A DNA stretch of 64,000 bases. Source: an uncultured Bacteroidota bacterium (lineage in GTDB: Bacteria > Bacteroidota > Bacteroidia > UKL13-3). The stretch is from positions 1 through 64,000 of the forward strand of contig CAIVZR010000025.1 in the NCBI GenBank assembly GCA_903910445.1, written 5' to 3'. The position numbers and the translations under genes are program-made. Below the pieces are notes generated by a model. It was not told the origin of the DNA and made no database searches. It saw nothing but the letters and a program-made list of their open reading frames with translations. Below are positions 37,218-45,780 of the stretch, in pieces. Numbering within the stretch: position 1 is the stretch's first letter; each line of letters opens with the position of its first letter.

Positions 37218-39668
37218 ATGAAAATATCTTATAACTGGCTTCAACAACATCTTACCTATGTTCCCGAAACTTCTGCACTCGATTCGCTCTTAACGCAATT
37301 GGGACTGGAGGTAGAAGGTGTCACTGCATCTGGAATTACTCCCGATCAATTGCAAGGGCTGTTAGTAGGAGAGGTGATGGAATGTGAGCAGCACCCAAAT
37401 GCCGATAAGCTTCGTATCACCAAGGTGAATATCGGAAGTGAACCCTTACTCTCCATTGTATGTGGAGCTCCCAATGTTATTGCAGGCCAGAAAGTGGTGG
37501 TAGCAACAATAGGAACGACATTGTATCCGGCAAGTGGTGAATCGTTTAAAATTAAAAAATCAAAAATACGAGGAGAAGAAAGTCAGGGGATGCTCTGTGC
37601 AGAAGATGAGATAGGATTAGAAACTAGTCATGCTGGTATCATTGTATTGCCTGCGGAAACGGCTGTTGGGACGCCAGTTTCGGAAGTTATCAAATTTGAA
37701 GGCGACGCATTAATAGAAATTGGAATTACCCCCAACCATGCCGATGCATGCTCTCATTTAGGCGTTGCTCGCGAGTTGAAGGCAGCCCTCATAAATATTG
37801 GTCAGGAAGCAGCATTGAAATACGATTTCACAATATTGCCATCTGTTGAAATGCATGATATCGCCAATCCAATTCGTCTGAATGTGGAGAATGCTGCTCA
37901 ATGTCCACGATATGCAGGGATTTATATTCAGGATGTCAACGTGGGGCCATCACCTGAATGGTTACAACAAAAATTAAAATCGATAGGGTTGAAACCCATC
38001 AATAACCTGGTAGATATTTCGAATTATGTTTTGCATGATATCGGGCAGCCTATTCATATTTTCGATGCAGATAAAATAAAAGAACAAATCATTCATGTGC
38101 GTCAAGGACAATTAAAAGAGAAATTCACGACCCTTGATGGAGTAGCAAGAGAATTGAATGGTACTGAATTAATGATTTGCGATTACGAGCATCCCATGGC
38201 CATTGCGGGCGTTTTTGGAGGAATTGACAGTGGGGTAAGTGCAACCACAAAAAATATATTTATTGAGAGTGCCTATTTCGAGCCTGCCAGTGTACGCAAA
38301 TCGGCGAGAGCGCATGGCTTGAATACCGATGCTAGCTTCCGTTTCGAGCGGGGCACTGATATTGAACTCGTAAACTGGGCATTGCATTTTACCGCCAAAT
38401 TAATTACAGAAAATGGTGGAGGAATGGTTTCATCAACCATCATCGATTTGTATCCAAATATTTTAGGACCCTCAGAAATAATACTTCGATATTCTTATTT
38501 GCGCCAGGTAACGGGCGTTGATATTGCTCCCGAAAAGGTGAAGCAAATACTACAGAGCATTGGAATCAATATCCAAAGTGAATCAGAGGATGGATTGAGT
38601 GTGCAAGTGCCATTCTATAAAAATGATGTTACCACCGAGGTGGATTTATGTGAAGAGGTACTTCGTATTCATGGATTGAATAATGTGCTGTTGCCAGGAA
38701 GAATCAATACCTCTTTAATTTTAAGTGGCAAAAAACACCGCCATGCATTTCGTGAAGAATTATCGGAAAACCTTGCCCATAAAGGTTTTAACGAGATCAT
38801 GACCAACTCGTTAACGAAGGCAAGCTATCCTCAAATAACCGAACACCAGCGTGTGGCACTATTAAATCCATTAAGCAGTGATATGGGTGTGATGCGTGAT
38901 ACGATGTTGTTCTCCGGTCTTGAAGTGATTGCTTATAATTTAAATCGCAGTTTGAATCAGTTGCGCTTATTTGAAACAGGACGTACGTACGCCTTGCCAG
39001 AAGCAAGCCCTAATTCAAATAAGAGCGGGGTTTCGCGATATCAGGAAACGGAGCATTGTGCCATTTTTATTACAGGTAAAGAGGAAAAGATTAGTGCAGT
39101 ACAGCCATTAAAAGCGCCAACCTTCTTCGACTTAAAAGCGGTTGTGATGCAACTCATTGAAGAAGCAGGATTACAAAATGTACAGTCGCAAGAAATAGAA
39201 AATAGCCAGTATAAATACGGTATCAGTTTTACTGTGAATGGCAAGCTGCTGGCCACTTGTGGCGCGGTTGCAAGCACCCACTTAAAGCAAGCCGATATTG
39301 CGCAGGAGGTGTTTTTTGCAGATGTATTACTAGACGTATTGTTCAAAGCATCGGAGAAGGGATTCAGGAAAATCAAACCCATTTCAAAATTCTCCAGTGT
39401 ACGGCGCGATTTAAGTTTATTGCTGAATGAAGGAGTTCAATTCTCTCAACTGGAGGCATGTGCCAAAACTGCAGAGCGTAAGCTTTTGAAAGAGGTGGGT
39501 GTATTCGATATATACAAGGGCGACAAGCTGGGAGAAGGCAAAAAATCATATGCCTTATATTTTGTATTGCAGGATGAAGAGAAAACGCTGGAAGATGCAA
39601 CGATTCATCAATCGATGCAGCGCATACAGGTGGCGCTTGAAACGGAGCTCGGGGCAGTAGTACGCTAA
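37218..39668 (+). CDS. pheT: Phenylalanine-tRNA ligase beta subunit
   Basis: The 816-residue protein begins MKISYNWLQQHLTYVPET. It then shows the EMAP/tRNA-binding domain (CEQHPNADKLRITKVN), the B3/B4 editing region (CPRYAGIYIQDV, GLKPINNLVDISNYVLHD), the B5 domain (residues about 405-480) and the catalytic-like core. It ends with the anticodon-binding ferredoxin-fold domain (FSSVRRDLSLLLNEGV). With PheS it charges tRNA-Phe. pheS is not adjacent, as in many members of this phylum. The full length agrees with the bacterial family. Confidence 0.97.
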   Translation: MKISYNWLQQHLTYVPETSALDSLLTQLGLEVEGVTASGITPDQLQGLLVGEVMECEQHPNADKLRITKVNIGSEPLLSIVCGAPNVIAGQKVVVATIGTTLYPASGESFKIKKSKIRGEESQGMLCAEDEIGLETSHAGIIVLPAETAVGTPVSEVIKFEGDALIEIGITPNHADACSHLGVARELKAALINIGQEAALKYDFTILPSVEMHDIANPIRLNVENAAQCPRYAGIYIQDVNVGPSPEWLQQKLKSIGLKPINNLVDISNYVLHDIGQPIHIFDADKIKEQIIHVRQGQLKEKFTTLDGVARELNGTELMICDYEHPMAIAGVFGGIDSGVSATTKNIFIESAYFEPASVRKSARAHGLNTDASFRFERGTDIELVNWALHFTAKLITENGGGMVSSTIIDLYPNILGPSEIILRYSYLRQVTGVDIAPEKVKQILQSIGINIQSESEDGLSVQVPFYKNDVTTEVDLCEEVLRIHGLNNVLLPGRINTSLILSGKKHRHAFREELSENLAHKGFNEIMTNSLTKASYPQITEHQRVALLNPLSSDMGVMRDTMLFSGLEVIAYNLNRSLNQLRLFETGRTYALPEASPNSNKSGVSRYQETEHCAIFITGKEEKISAVQPLKAPTFFDLKAVVMQLIEEAGLQNVQSQEIENSQYKYGISFTVNGKLLATCGAVASTHLKQADIAQEVFFADVLLDVLFKASEKGFRKIKPISKFSSVRRDLSLLLNEGVQFSQLEACAKTAERKLLKEVGVFDIYKGDKLGEGKKSYALYFVLQDEEKTLEDATIHQSMQRIQVALETELGAVVR

Positions 39669-39687
39669 CCATAATAATATCCTTCGT

Positions 39688-40344
39688 TTGAATTATCTCT
39701 CACATTTTTATTTTTTCAATAAGCCCAATACCCCATATTATAATTGCGGACTGGTATTCCCCGATTGGTTGGGTGCCTACAAACGCAAGCGATTAAGCCG
39801 GAACTTAATTATTGAAACAGCGAATGAGCAAGAACTTGCCGCTGGAATCGAACATCACTTTTTAGGTGATCGAATTTTTCACGGATCTGATTATTTTAAG
39901 GAGCATGCCCATGGAATCAAGCTGATACTCGAAAAAACCAGCATGAATAAGGACTTGTTTCGGTTTAGCTTTATCTCACATGTGATTTTGGAGATGATGA
40001 TCGACCGTCTACTTTTATTGAAACACCCCCATTTAGGCACGCAATTTTATGATAATTTGGATGCTTGCGATGATTCGCAATTATTGTATTTTGCTCAAAG
40101 AAATTCAACTGCCGACGATGGGTTTAAAACCATGGTAGAAAAGTTTAAGCATTACCGATTTATCTTGGGATATGTGAATACAGGCAATTTCGTATATTCG
40201 TTAAACCGAATTATTGGCAGGGTTGGAATTAATTTCAATGAATCGCAAGTAGTGGAGTTAACGGCAGTGATTCCTGAAATTGAAAACTATATTGACACAA
40301 ATTGGAACAAGCTATTTATACTATTTGATAATCATGAAAAATAA
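39688..40344 (+). CDS. AcpH-like (acyl carrier protein phosphodiesterase family) protein
   Basis: The 218-residue protein starts with a TTG codon at 39688 and reads MNYLSHFYFFNKPN, like the MNFLAHLYL start of AcpH proteins. The following CGLVFPDWLG and IEHHFLGDRIFHGSDYF segments supply the His/Asp residues expected of this HD-like hydrolase group. AcpH removes phosphopantetheine from acyl carrier protein. Identity is limited, so another metal-dependent hydrolase is possible. Its 3' end overlaps the next gene by 11 bases. Confidence 0.6.
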   Translation: MNYLSHFYFFNKPNTPYYNCGLVFPDWLGAYKRKRLSRNLIIETANEQELAAGIEHHFLGDRIFHGSDYFKEHAHGIKLILEKTSMNKDLFRFSFISHVILEMMIDRLLLLKHPHLGTQFYDNLDACDDSQLLYFAQRNSTADDGFKTMVEKFKHYRFILGYVNTGNFVYSLNRIIGRVGINFNESQVVELTAVIPEIENYIDTNWNKLFILFDNHEK

Positions 40345-41449
40345 TTTACTCATCTTATTCTTCCTCATCGTTGCTTCTCAATTGCAAGCTCAATATGCTC
40401 GTAAATACAGCAATGAGTTCCTAAATATTGGTGTTGGTGCACGTTCTTTTGGAATGGGTAATGCGGTGGTAGCCTCTGTGAATGATGTAAATGCTGGGTA
40501 TTGGAATCCTGCGGGCTTATCGCTCGTGAAAGACAATGCTCAATTGAGTTTCATGCATAGCAACTACTATGAAAAAATTGGAAGCTATGATTTTATTGCA
40601 GGGGCATTGCCAATAAATAAGAATGGAGTCTTGGGTGTTTCATTCAATCGGTTTGGTGTAGATGATATTGTAAATACATTGGGATTGGTACAAAATGGAC
40701 AAGTTGATTATTCACGTATTAAAACATTTTCGGCCATTGATTATGCATTTTATATCAGCTATGCTCAAAAAATAAAACTCAAAGAGAAAAGCTTTACTCA
40801 AAGTTTATCATGGGGTGTGAGTCCAAAATTAATTGTAAGGAAGGTGGGGTCTTTCGCCAAGGCCTGGGGCTTTGGGGCTGATCTTGGAGTTCAATATCAA
40901 AGAAAGAACTGGATGTTTGGTATGATGTTAAAGGATATCACCACCACCTATAATACATGGAATATTACGCTTACCGAATCCGAGAAAGATGTGTTTTATC
41001 AAACTGGGAATGAAATTCCAGTGCATAGCACCGAGCTTACCTTGCCTAAAGTGATTCCAGGTGTGGCATACAAATTCAATATTGCTAAAAAAACAACCTT
41101 ATTAGCTGAAACCAATCTGGACTTCACTTTCGATGGGCAACGCAATGTATTAATCTCCTCGAAGAGTATCAATATCGACCCGCATTTAGGATTGGAATTA
41201 GGTTATAAGGAGATGATTTATATCCGTGGAGGAATTACCAATATTCAAAATATTTTAGATGTAACCGATACTATATCCACTAAAAACACATGGGTGATGC
41301 AACCCAATTTTGGAATAGGAATACATCTTAAAAACCTAACCCTCGATTATGCCATTACTGCTTTGGGAAGTAATGCCGTTTCGCTCAATTCAAATATCTT
41401 TTCAATAAAGATTGCATTGAATAGAAAAGCGAAAACAGAAGTAAAATAA
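40334..41449 (+). CDS. PorV/PorQ family outer-membrane protein
   Basis: The 371-residue precursor has a signal peptide (LLILFFLIVASQLQAQ). The family N-terminal block is FLNIGVGARSFGMGNAVVAS with NAGYWNPAGLSL after it. The body is a beta-barrel of the FadL superfamily as in PorV and PorQ. PorV shuttles T9SS cargo to the surface attachment complex. Three predicted T9SS cargo proteins are encoded in this window, but this protein may belong to another branch of the family. The ATG at 40334 begins the signal peptide and overlaps the AcpH-like gene by 11 bases. Confidence 0.8.
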   Translation: MKNNLLILFFLIVASQLQAQYARKYSNEFLNIGVGARSFGMGNAVVASVNDVNAGYWNPAGLSLVKDNAQLSFMHSNYYEKIGSYDFIAGALPINKNGVLGVSFNRFGVDDIVNTLGLVQNGQVDYSRIKTFSAIDYAFYISYAQKIKLKEKSFTQSLSWGVSPKLIVRKVGSFAKAWGFGADLGVQYQRKNWMFGMMLKDITTTYNTWNITLTESEKDVFYQTGNEIPVHSTELTLPKVIPGVAYKFNIAKKTTLLAETNLDFTFDGQRNVLISSKSINIDPHLGLELGYKEMIYIRGGITNIQNILDVTDTISTKNTWVMQPNFGIGIHLKNLTLDYAITALGSNAVSLNSNIFSIKIALNRKAKTEVK

Positions 41450-41475
41450 AACTTGTTTGATTTAAAGCAGGAAAA

Positions 41476-41853
41476 CTAAAACAACAGCATTCGAATTTTA
41501 TGTAATAGTGTATGGCGATCTACGGGTTTATTCATGTAGTCGTTCATCCCAATTTCAAGCACTCTTTCCTTTGTTCCTTCTTGATCTTCGGTGGTGACAG
41601 CGATGATTGGTATGCGAGTATTTTTTGGTCCAGCCTCATGATTTCTAATGGCGATGGTTGCTTCGTACCCATTCATAACAGGCATTTGTAAATCCATAAG
41701 CACCAAATCAACTTGTTGGTTGCGCAGTACCTCTATTCCTTCGGCACCATTATTCGCAAAGCTTGTTTTCGTATTACTCCAATCGTTAATGATGGCTTTA
41801 AATACCATCCGATTCACTGGGCTATCATCTACCACTAATATATGTTTATTCAT
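41476..41853 (-). CDS. Single-domain response regulator (CheY-like receiver)
   Basis: From the ATG at 41853 the protein is 125 residues, a lone receiver domain. The acidic pocket is VVDDSP (Asp9, Asp10), the phosphoacceptor is Asp54 in LVLMDLQMPVMNG, the switch Thr lies in IAVTTED, and the conserved Lys is in YMNKPVD. No output domain is present, so it acts through protein contact or within a phosphorelay. The sensor kinase is not nearby. A 46-residue upstream extension to 41991 has no receiver similarity and reaches the terminator region, so it was rejected. Confidence 0.9.
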   Translation of the reverse strand: MNKHILVVDDSPVNRMVFKAIINDWSNTKTSFANNGAEGIEVLRNQQVDLVLMDLQMPVMNGYEATIAIRNHEAGPKNTRIPIIAVTTEDQEGTKERVLEIGMNDYMNKPVDRHTLLHKIRMLLF

Positions 41854-41992
41854 ATTTCTCAAGGTGCTAAATCCTGATATTAAAGAGCAGGAAATGCAAC
41901 GAACAAAAATATCAACCTGGCAGTGAGGAGACAATGAAGTTATCAATAAAAAACAAGTCTGGATTGGGGATGTGTATATTTTATGCCCCACA

Positions 41993-42029
41993 AAAAAGCC
42001 CCAATTCTGAGTGGAATCGGGGCTTTTGA
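41993..42029. terminator. Terminator downstream of hppA
   Basis: The hairpin GCCCCAATTC / GAATCGGGGC (one mismatch, six-base loop) is flanked by A on the left and T on the right. It serves hppA on the minus strand. Confidence 0.85.
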
Positions 42030-42047
42030 TTTTATGATTGAAATGAA

Positions 42048-44258
42048 TTACTTCACGTCGTTATAATTAATTGTACTTGGAGGAGCTACTACTGTTGGAA
42101 CAGGAGCAGTAATGTTTTTCTCTTCAACATGTACTTTTACAGTACCACCATGCATTTTATAAATACTTGGAGCAATAACCAATGAAACGATACTCATTAA
42201 TTTAATGAGGATATTCATTGATGGGCCTGAAGTATCTTTGAATGGATCACCAACAGTATCACCAACTACCGCAGCTTTATGTGGCTCCGATTTCTTGAAG
42301 TACATTTGACCGTTAATATTCACGCCTTTTTCGAATGATTTTTTAGCATTATCCCAAGCACCACCAGCATTCGATTGGAAGATAGCCATCAACACCCCAG
42401 AAACAGTTACACCTGCTAATAAACCTCCCAATACTTCAGCTCCGAAAGCGAAGCCTACGATTACAGGAACAGTTAAAGCCATTAAGCCAGGAAGAATCAT
42501 TTCACGGATAGCAGCTTTCGTAGAGATCGCTACACATTTTTCATATTCAGGACGTGCCTTGTATTCCATGATACCTGGAATTTCGCGGAACTGACGACGA
42601 ACTTCTTGAACCATATCCATGGCCGCTTTTCCTACTGCACTCATAGCCAAGGCTGAGAATACGAATGGTATCATACCACCGATAAATAAACCAGCTAATA
42701 CGTGGGCATTAGAGATATCAATTTTATCAATTTTAGCTGCACCCATGAACGCTGCAAAGAGTGCCAATGATGTTAATGCAGCAGATGCGATAGCGAATCC
42801 TTTACCAGTTGCAGCGGTTGTATTACCAACAGCATCAAGGATATCAGTTTTTTCACGAACTTCTTTTGGAAGGTTACACATTTCGGCGATACCACCAGCA
42901 TTATCAGCGATAGGTCCGAAGGCGTCGATTGCCAATTGCATGGCCGTTGTTGCCATCATACCTGCAGCAGCGATAGCCACTCCATATAATCCAGCCAGCT
43001 CGAAACTGAATACGATACCTGCAGCCAATACCAAAATTGGGAATAAAGTACTCATCATACCTACTGATAAACCAGCGATAATATTGGTAGCTGCACCTGT
43101 AGATGATTGGTTGATGATTTTATTAACGGGACCGCGGTTCATTGAAGTATAGTACTCGGTAATTAAACTAATTAATGCACCTACAACTAGGCCTACCACA
43201 ATAGCGTAGAATACGTCCATAGAGGTAAATTTAGCACCACCACGAATACTCATTTCACCAGCTGGCAACATCCAGTTGATAACAAAATAGGAAGCGATAC
43301 CTGTGAGGATGATAGACGACCAGTTGCCTAAGTTTAAAGCACCTTGTACATTTCCACCTTCTTTAACACGAACGAAGAAAGTTCCGATGATAGAGAAGAT
43401 GATACCCATTCCACCAATCAATAGCGGAGCCAAGATCATACTCATACCACCGAAATTATCGGTTACATTGAATTCGCGACCAATAACCATGGTAGCAAGG
43501 ATGGTTGCAACATAGCTACCGAATAAGTCGGCACCCATACCAGCAACGTCACCTACGTTATCGCCTACGTTATCAGCAATCGTTGCTGGGTTACGAGGAT
43601 CATCTTCAGGAATTCCTGCCTCTACTTTACCTACTAAGTCGGCACCTACATCGGCTGCTTTAGTATAGATACCTCCACCTACACGAGCGAAGAGGGCAAT
43701 ACTTTCGGCACCTAATGAGAAGCCTGTTAATACTTCAAGGGCACGTTCCATATCCAAACCACTTGCAGTGCCATTATGGGCTACCACAAAAATTTGATAG
43801 AACACAAGGAATAAACTTCCCAGTCCCAATATCGCCAAACCGGCAACACCCATACCCATTACGCTACCACCAGTAAACGATACTTGTAAGGCTTTTGATA
43901 AACTTGTTTTGGCAGCTTGAGCGGTACGCACGTTGGCTTTGGTTGCGATACGCATACCGATGAAACCAGCCATGGCCGAAAAGAAAGCACCAATAATAAA
44001 GGCAACTGCGATGAGTGGTGAAGAACCCTCATTGGTCATGCCCATGTAGCCAAGCAAGAGAGCGATAACAACGACGAATGCGCCTAATACCTTGTACTCT
44101 TGTTTTAGAAATGCCATAGCACCATCAGCAATGGCTTTGCTGATTTCTTCCATTTTGCTGTCGCCAGCATCCTGGCTAACAACCCATTTTGAACGTACGT
44201 AAGTGAATAGCAAGCTAAACACACCACATCCGAGAATTACGTAAATAAGATTATCCAT
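42048..44258 (-). CDS. hppA: Membrane-bound ion-pumping inorganic pyrophosphatase
   Basis: The 736-residue protein has about 16 membrane helices. The pyrophosphate-binding signature is [13 protein letters not shown] followed by [20 protein letters not shown], with [13 protein letters not shown] near the C-terminus. In the [10 protein letters not shown] motif the residue that is Lys in potassium-independent enzymes is Ala. This predicts a potassium-dependent form, which may pump sodium or protons. It hydrolyses cytoplasmic pyrophosphate and charges the inner membrane. A short polar tail ([13 protein letters not shown]) is unusual but harmless. Confidence 0.97.
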   Translation of the reverse strand: MDNLIYVILGCGVFSLLFTYVRSKWVVSQDAGDSKMEEISKAIADGAMAFLKQEYKVLGAFVVVIALLLGYMGMTNEGSSPLIAVAFIIGAFFSAMAGFIGMRIATKANVRTAQAAKTSLSKALQVSFTGGSVMGMGVAGLAILGLGSLFLVFYQIFVVAHNGTASGLDMERALEVLTGFSLGAESIALFARVGGGIYTKAADVGADLVGKVEAGIPEDDPRNPATIADNVGDNVGDVAGMGADLFGSYVATILATMVIGREFNVTDNFGGMSMILAPLLIGGMGIIFSIIGTFFVRVKEGGNVQGALNLGNWSSIILTGIASYFVINWMLPAGEMSIRGGAKFTSMDVFYAIVVGLVVGALISLITEYYTSMNRGPVNKIINQSSTGAATNIIAGLSVGMMSTLFPILVLAAGIVFSFELAGLYGVAIAAAGMMATTAMQLAIDAFGPIADNAGGIAEMCNLPKEVREKTDILDAVGNTTAATGKGFAIASAALTSLALFAAFMGAAKIDKIDISNAHVLAGLFIGGMIPFVFSALAMSAVGKAAMDMVQEVRRQFREIPGIMEYKARPEYEKCVAISTKAAIREMILPGLMALTVPVIVGFAFGAEVLGGLLAGVTVSGVLMAIFQSNAGGAWDNAKKSFEKGVNINGQMYFKKSEPHKAAVVGDTVGDPFKDTSGPSMNILIKLMSIVSLVIAPSIYKMHGGTVKVHVEEKNITAPVPTVVAPPSTINYNDVK

Positions 44259-44468
44259 ACTTTGATTGAAAAAAATTTAACTATTTGGTTAGTTTTTTAG
44301 GAGCGCGAAAATAGGAAAAAAAGGTGAAAGGGAAAGAGAAAAATGGTAAATACTAGGGCTAAAAACTGAATTAGAATGCCTTTATTGATGGCAAATTTGA
44401 GAAAACATCTATTATAAGATGCTTTAATGCTTCCAAAACTCGTATAGGGTCAAATTCATAAACATGGG

Positions 44469-44476
44469 TATATTTG
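44469..44476 (+). promoter_or_regulatory. -7 promoter box of the DUF4159 gene
   Basis: TATATTTG is an exact TAnnTTTG match. It overlaps the first codons of a longer frame starting at 44464 and ends five bases before the ATG at 44482. Confidence 0.5.
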
Positions 44477-44481
44477 CCCTA

Positions 44482-45147
44482 ATGTTGCGAAAGATTTATC
44501 TCTGGATGGGCTTATCCCTCCTAATACTGCCTTTAATTTCCTTTACCTCGGCATCTTTTCAGATTGCCAAGCTTAAGTATAATGGGGGGGGCGACTGGTA
44601 TGCCAATAAGACCTCCTTACCCAATTTGATTAAATTCTGTAATCAAAACCTGAATATGCATATTGCTCCGGATGAGGCGATAGTTGATGCAGGCGGCAAC
44701 GAGATTTTTAACTATCCTTTTATACATATGACCGGCCATGGCAATGTGGTATTCTCTACTCAAGAGGCCGAAAACTTGCGTAAATACTTAATTGGAGGCG
44801 GTTTTTTACATATCGACGATAATTATGGGATGGATAAATTCATTCGTCCGGAGTTAAAGAAAATTTTCCCTGAACTGCAATTGGTGGAGATTCCTTTCAA
44901 TCATCCAGTGTATCATCAGAAGTATCAGTTTAATAATGGATTGCCTAAAGTGCATGAGCATGAGGGTAAGCCAGCTCAAGGGTTTGGCTACGTGTATGAA
45001 GGCCGGTTAGTTTTGTTTTATAGCTTCGAATGCGATTTAGGCAATGGATGGGAAGACCAGGGGATTTACCCAGAGGATTCTCCTGATACACATTTAAGAG
45101 CATTACAGATGGGAGCCAACCTATTGCAATATGCAATGACCCACTAA
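44482..45147 (+). CDS. DUF4159 family exported protein
   Basis: From the ATG at 44482 the protein has 222 residues with an N-terminal hydrophobic segment (LWMGLSLLILPLISFTSA). The DUF4159 domain follows: IAKLKYNGGGDWYANKTSLP, then FIHMTGHGNVVFSTQEAENL, LIGGGFLHIDDNYGMD and YSFECDLGNGWED. DUF4159 has a glutamine amidotransferase-like fold and often sits beside MoxR/VWA gene clusters, which are absent here. No function is established. The promoter box at 44469-44476 decides the start. Confidence 0.85.
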   Translation: MLRKIYLWMGLSLLILPLISFTSASFQIAKLKYNGGGDWYANKTSLPNLIKFCNQNLNMHIAPDEAIVDAGGNEIFNYPFIHMTGHGNVVFSTQEAENLRKYLIGGGFLHIDDNYGMDKFIRPELKKIFPELQLVEIPFNHPVYHQKYQFNNGLPKVHEHEGKPAQGFGYVYEGRLVLFYSFECDLGNGWEDQGIYPEDSPDTHLRALQMGANLLQYAMTH

Positions 45148-45169
45148 ATTTTTCACTTTCTTATTTTAT

Positions 45170-45206
45170 TACCATAACGATACAACTTGGTTGAATTGTT
45201 ATGGTA
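45170..45206. terminator. Convergent hairpin between DUF4159 and DUF2214 genes
   Basis: A 16-base imperfect inverted repeat (TACCATAACGATACAA / TTGAATTGTTATGGTA) with a five-base loop lies between two convergent genes. It lacks a good T run, so it may be a weak terminator or an RNA stability element. Confidence 0.5.
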
Positions 45207-45656
45207 TTAGTACCAAACCCCGCGAGCCATGGCCACGGCGAGCAGGATGATGATAGCGATTAATGCCAGTTCAATCTGACTGCTAATCATTAAGGAGCGG
45301 GATTCAGAGAGGTCGATTTCTACCCCTTTCTTCTTTTTACTCCTCCATTTTATAAAAGTGATCATTGGTTTTATTTCAATCAAGAATACCAGAAGGAATA
45401 ATCCCATTTTCAGAAGAAATGCCGTACTGTTTAAATAGTAATTGGTCCCTTTTTCGAGCCCACCGAAGGCCCGAATCAAGCCAGTAAAAATCCAAAGTGC
45501 GGCTGCCAATCCCCATAAATTATCGGCTTTAAAAACATCCGATAACCCATCCATATCTTTTAGCTTTTTCAATGCATTGGCCCTTGCCCATATTGAATAA
45601 CAACCAATGCCGAGAGTTAGCAGATGGATATATGCGAAAATTAATTGAGTGGACAT
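45207..45656 (-). CDS. DUF2214 family membrane protein
   Basis: The 149-residue protein has four membrane helices. DUF2214-like features are IWARANALKKLKDMDGLSDV with KADNLWGLAAALWIFTGLIR after it, then EKGTNYYLNSTAFLLKMGLF and a late WRSKKKKG basic loop. The family has no known function. It is transcribed alone toward DUF4159. Confidence 0.8.
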   Translation of the reverse strand: MSTQLIFAYIHLLTLGIGCYSIWARANALKKLKDMDGLSDVFKADNLWGLAAALWIFTGLIRAFGGLEKGTNYYLNSTAFLLKMGLFLLVFLIEIKPMITFIKWRSKKKKGVEIDLSESRSLMISSQIELALIAIIILLAVAMARGVWY

Positions 45657-45780
45657 GAGATAAAAAGAGGCTTGATATTTAAATAGGCAATTTAGCTCGC
45701 TTTAATCAAATAATTTATGATAGAGCTTATGCAATAATAAAATTTAAACCTTACCTCAGCAATACACTGCACAAAAAGTA

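Noticed and set aside
41854-41991. 46-residue N-terminal extension of the response regulator
   Set aside because: It has no receiver similarity and runs into the region beside the hppA terminator; the ATG at 41853 gives a standard receiver start.
42619-43152. 177-codon plus-strand frame opposite hppA
   Set aside because: It is Ala/Pro-rich antisense of a well-conserved pyrophosphatase with no signal or motif of its own.
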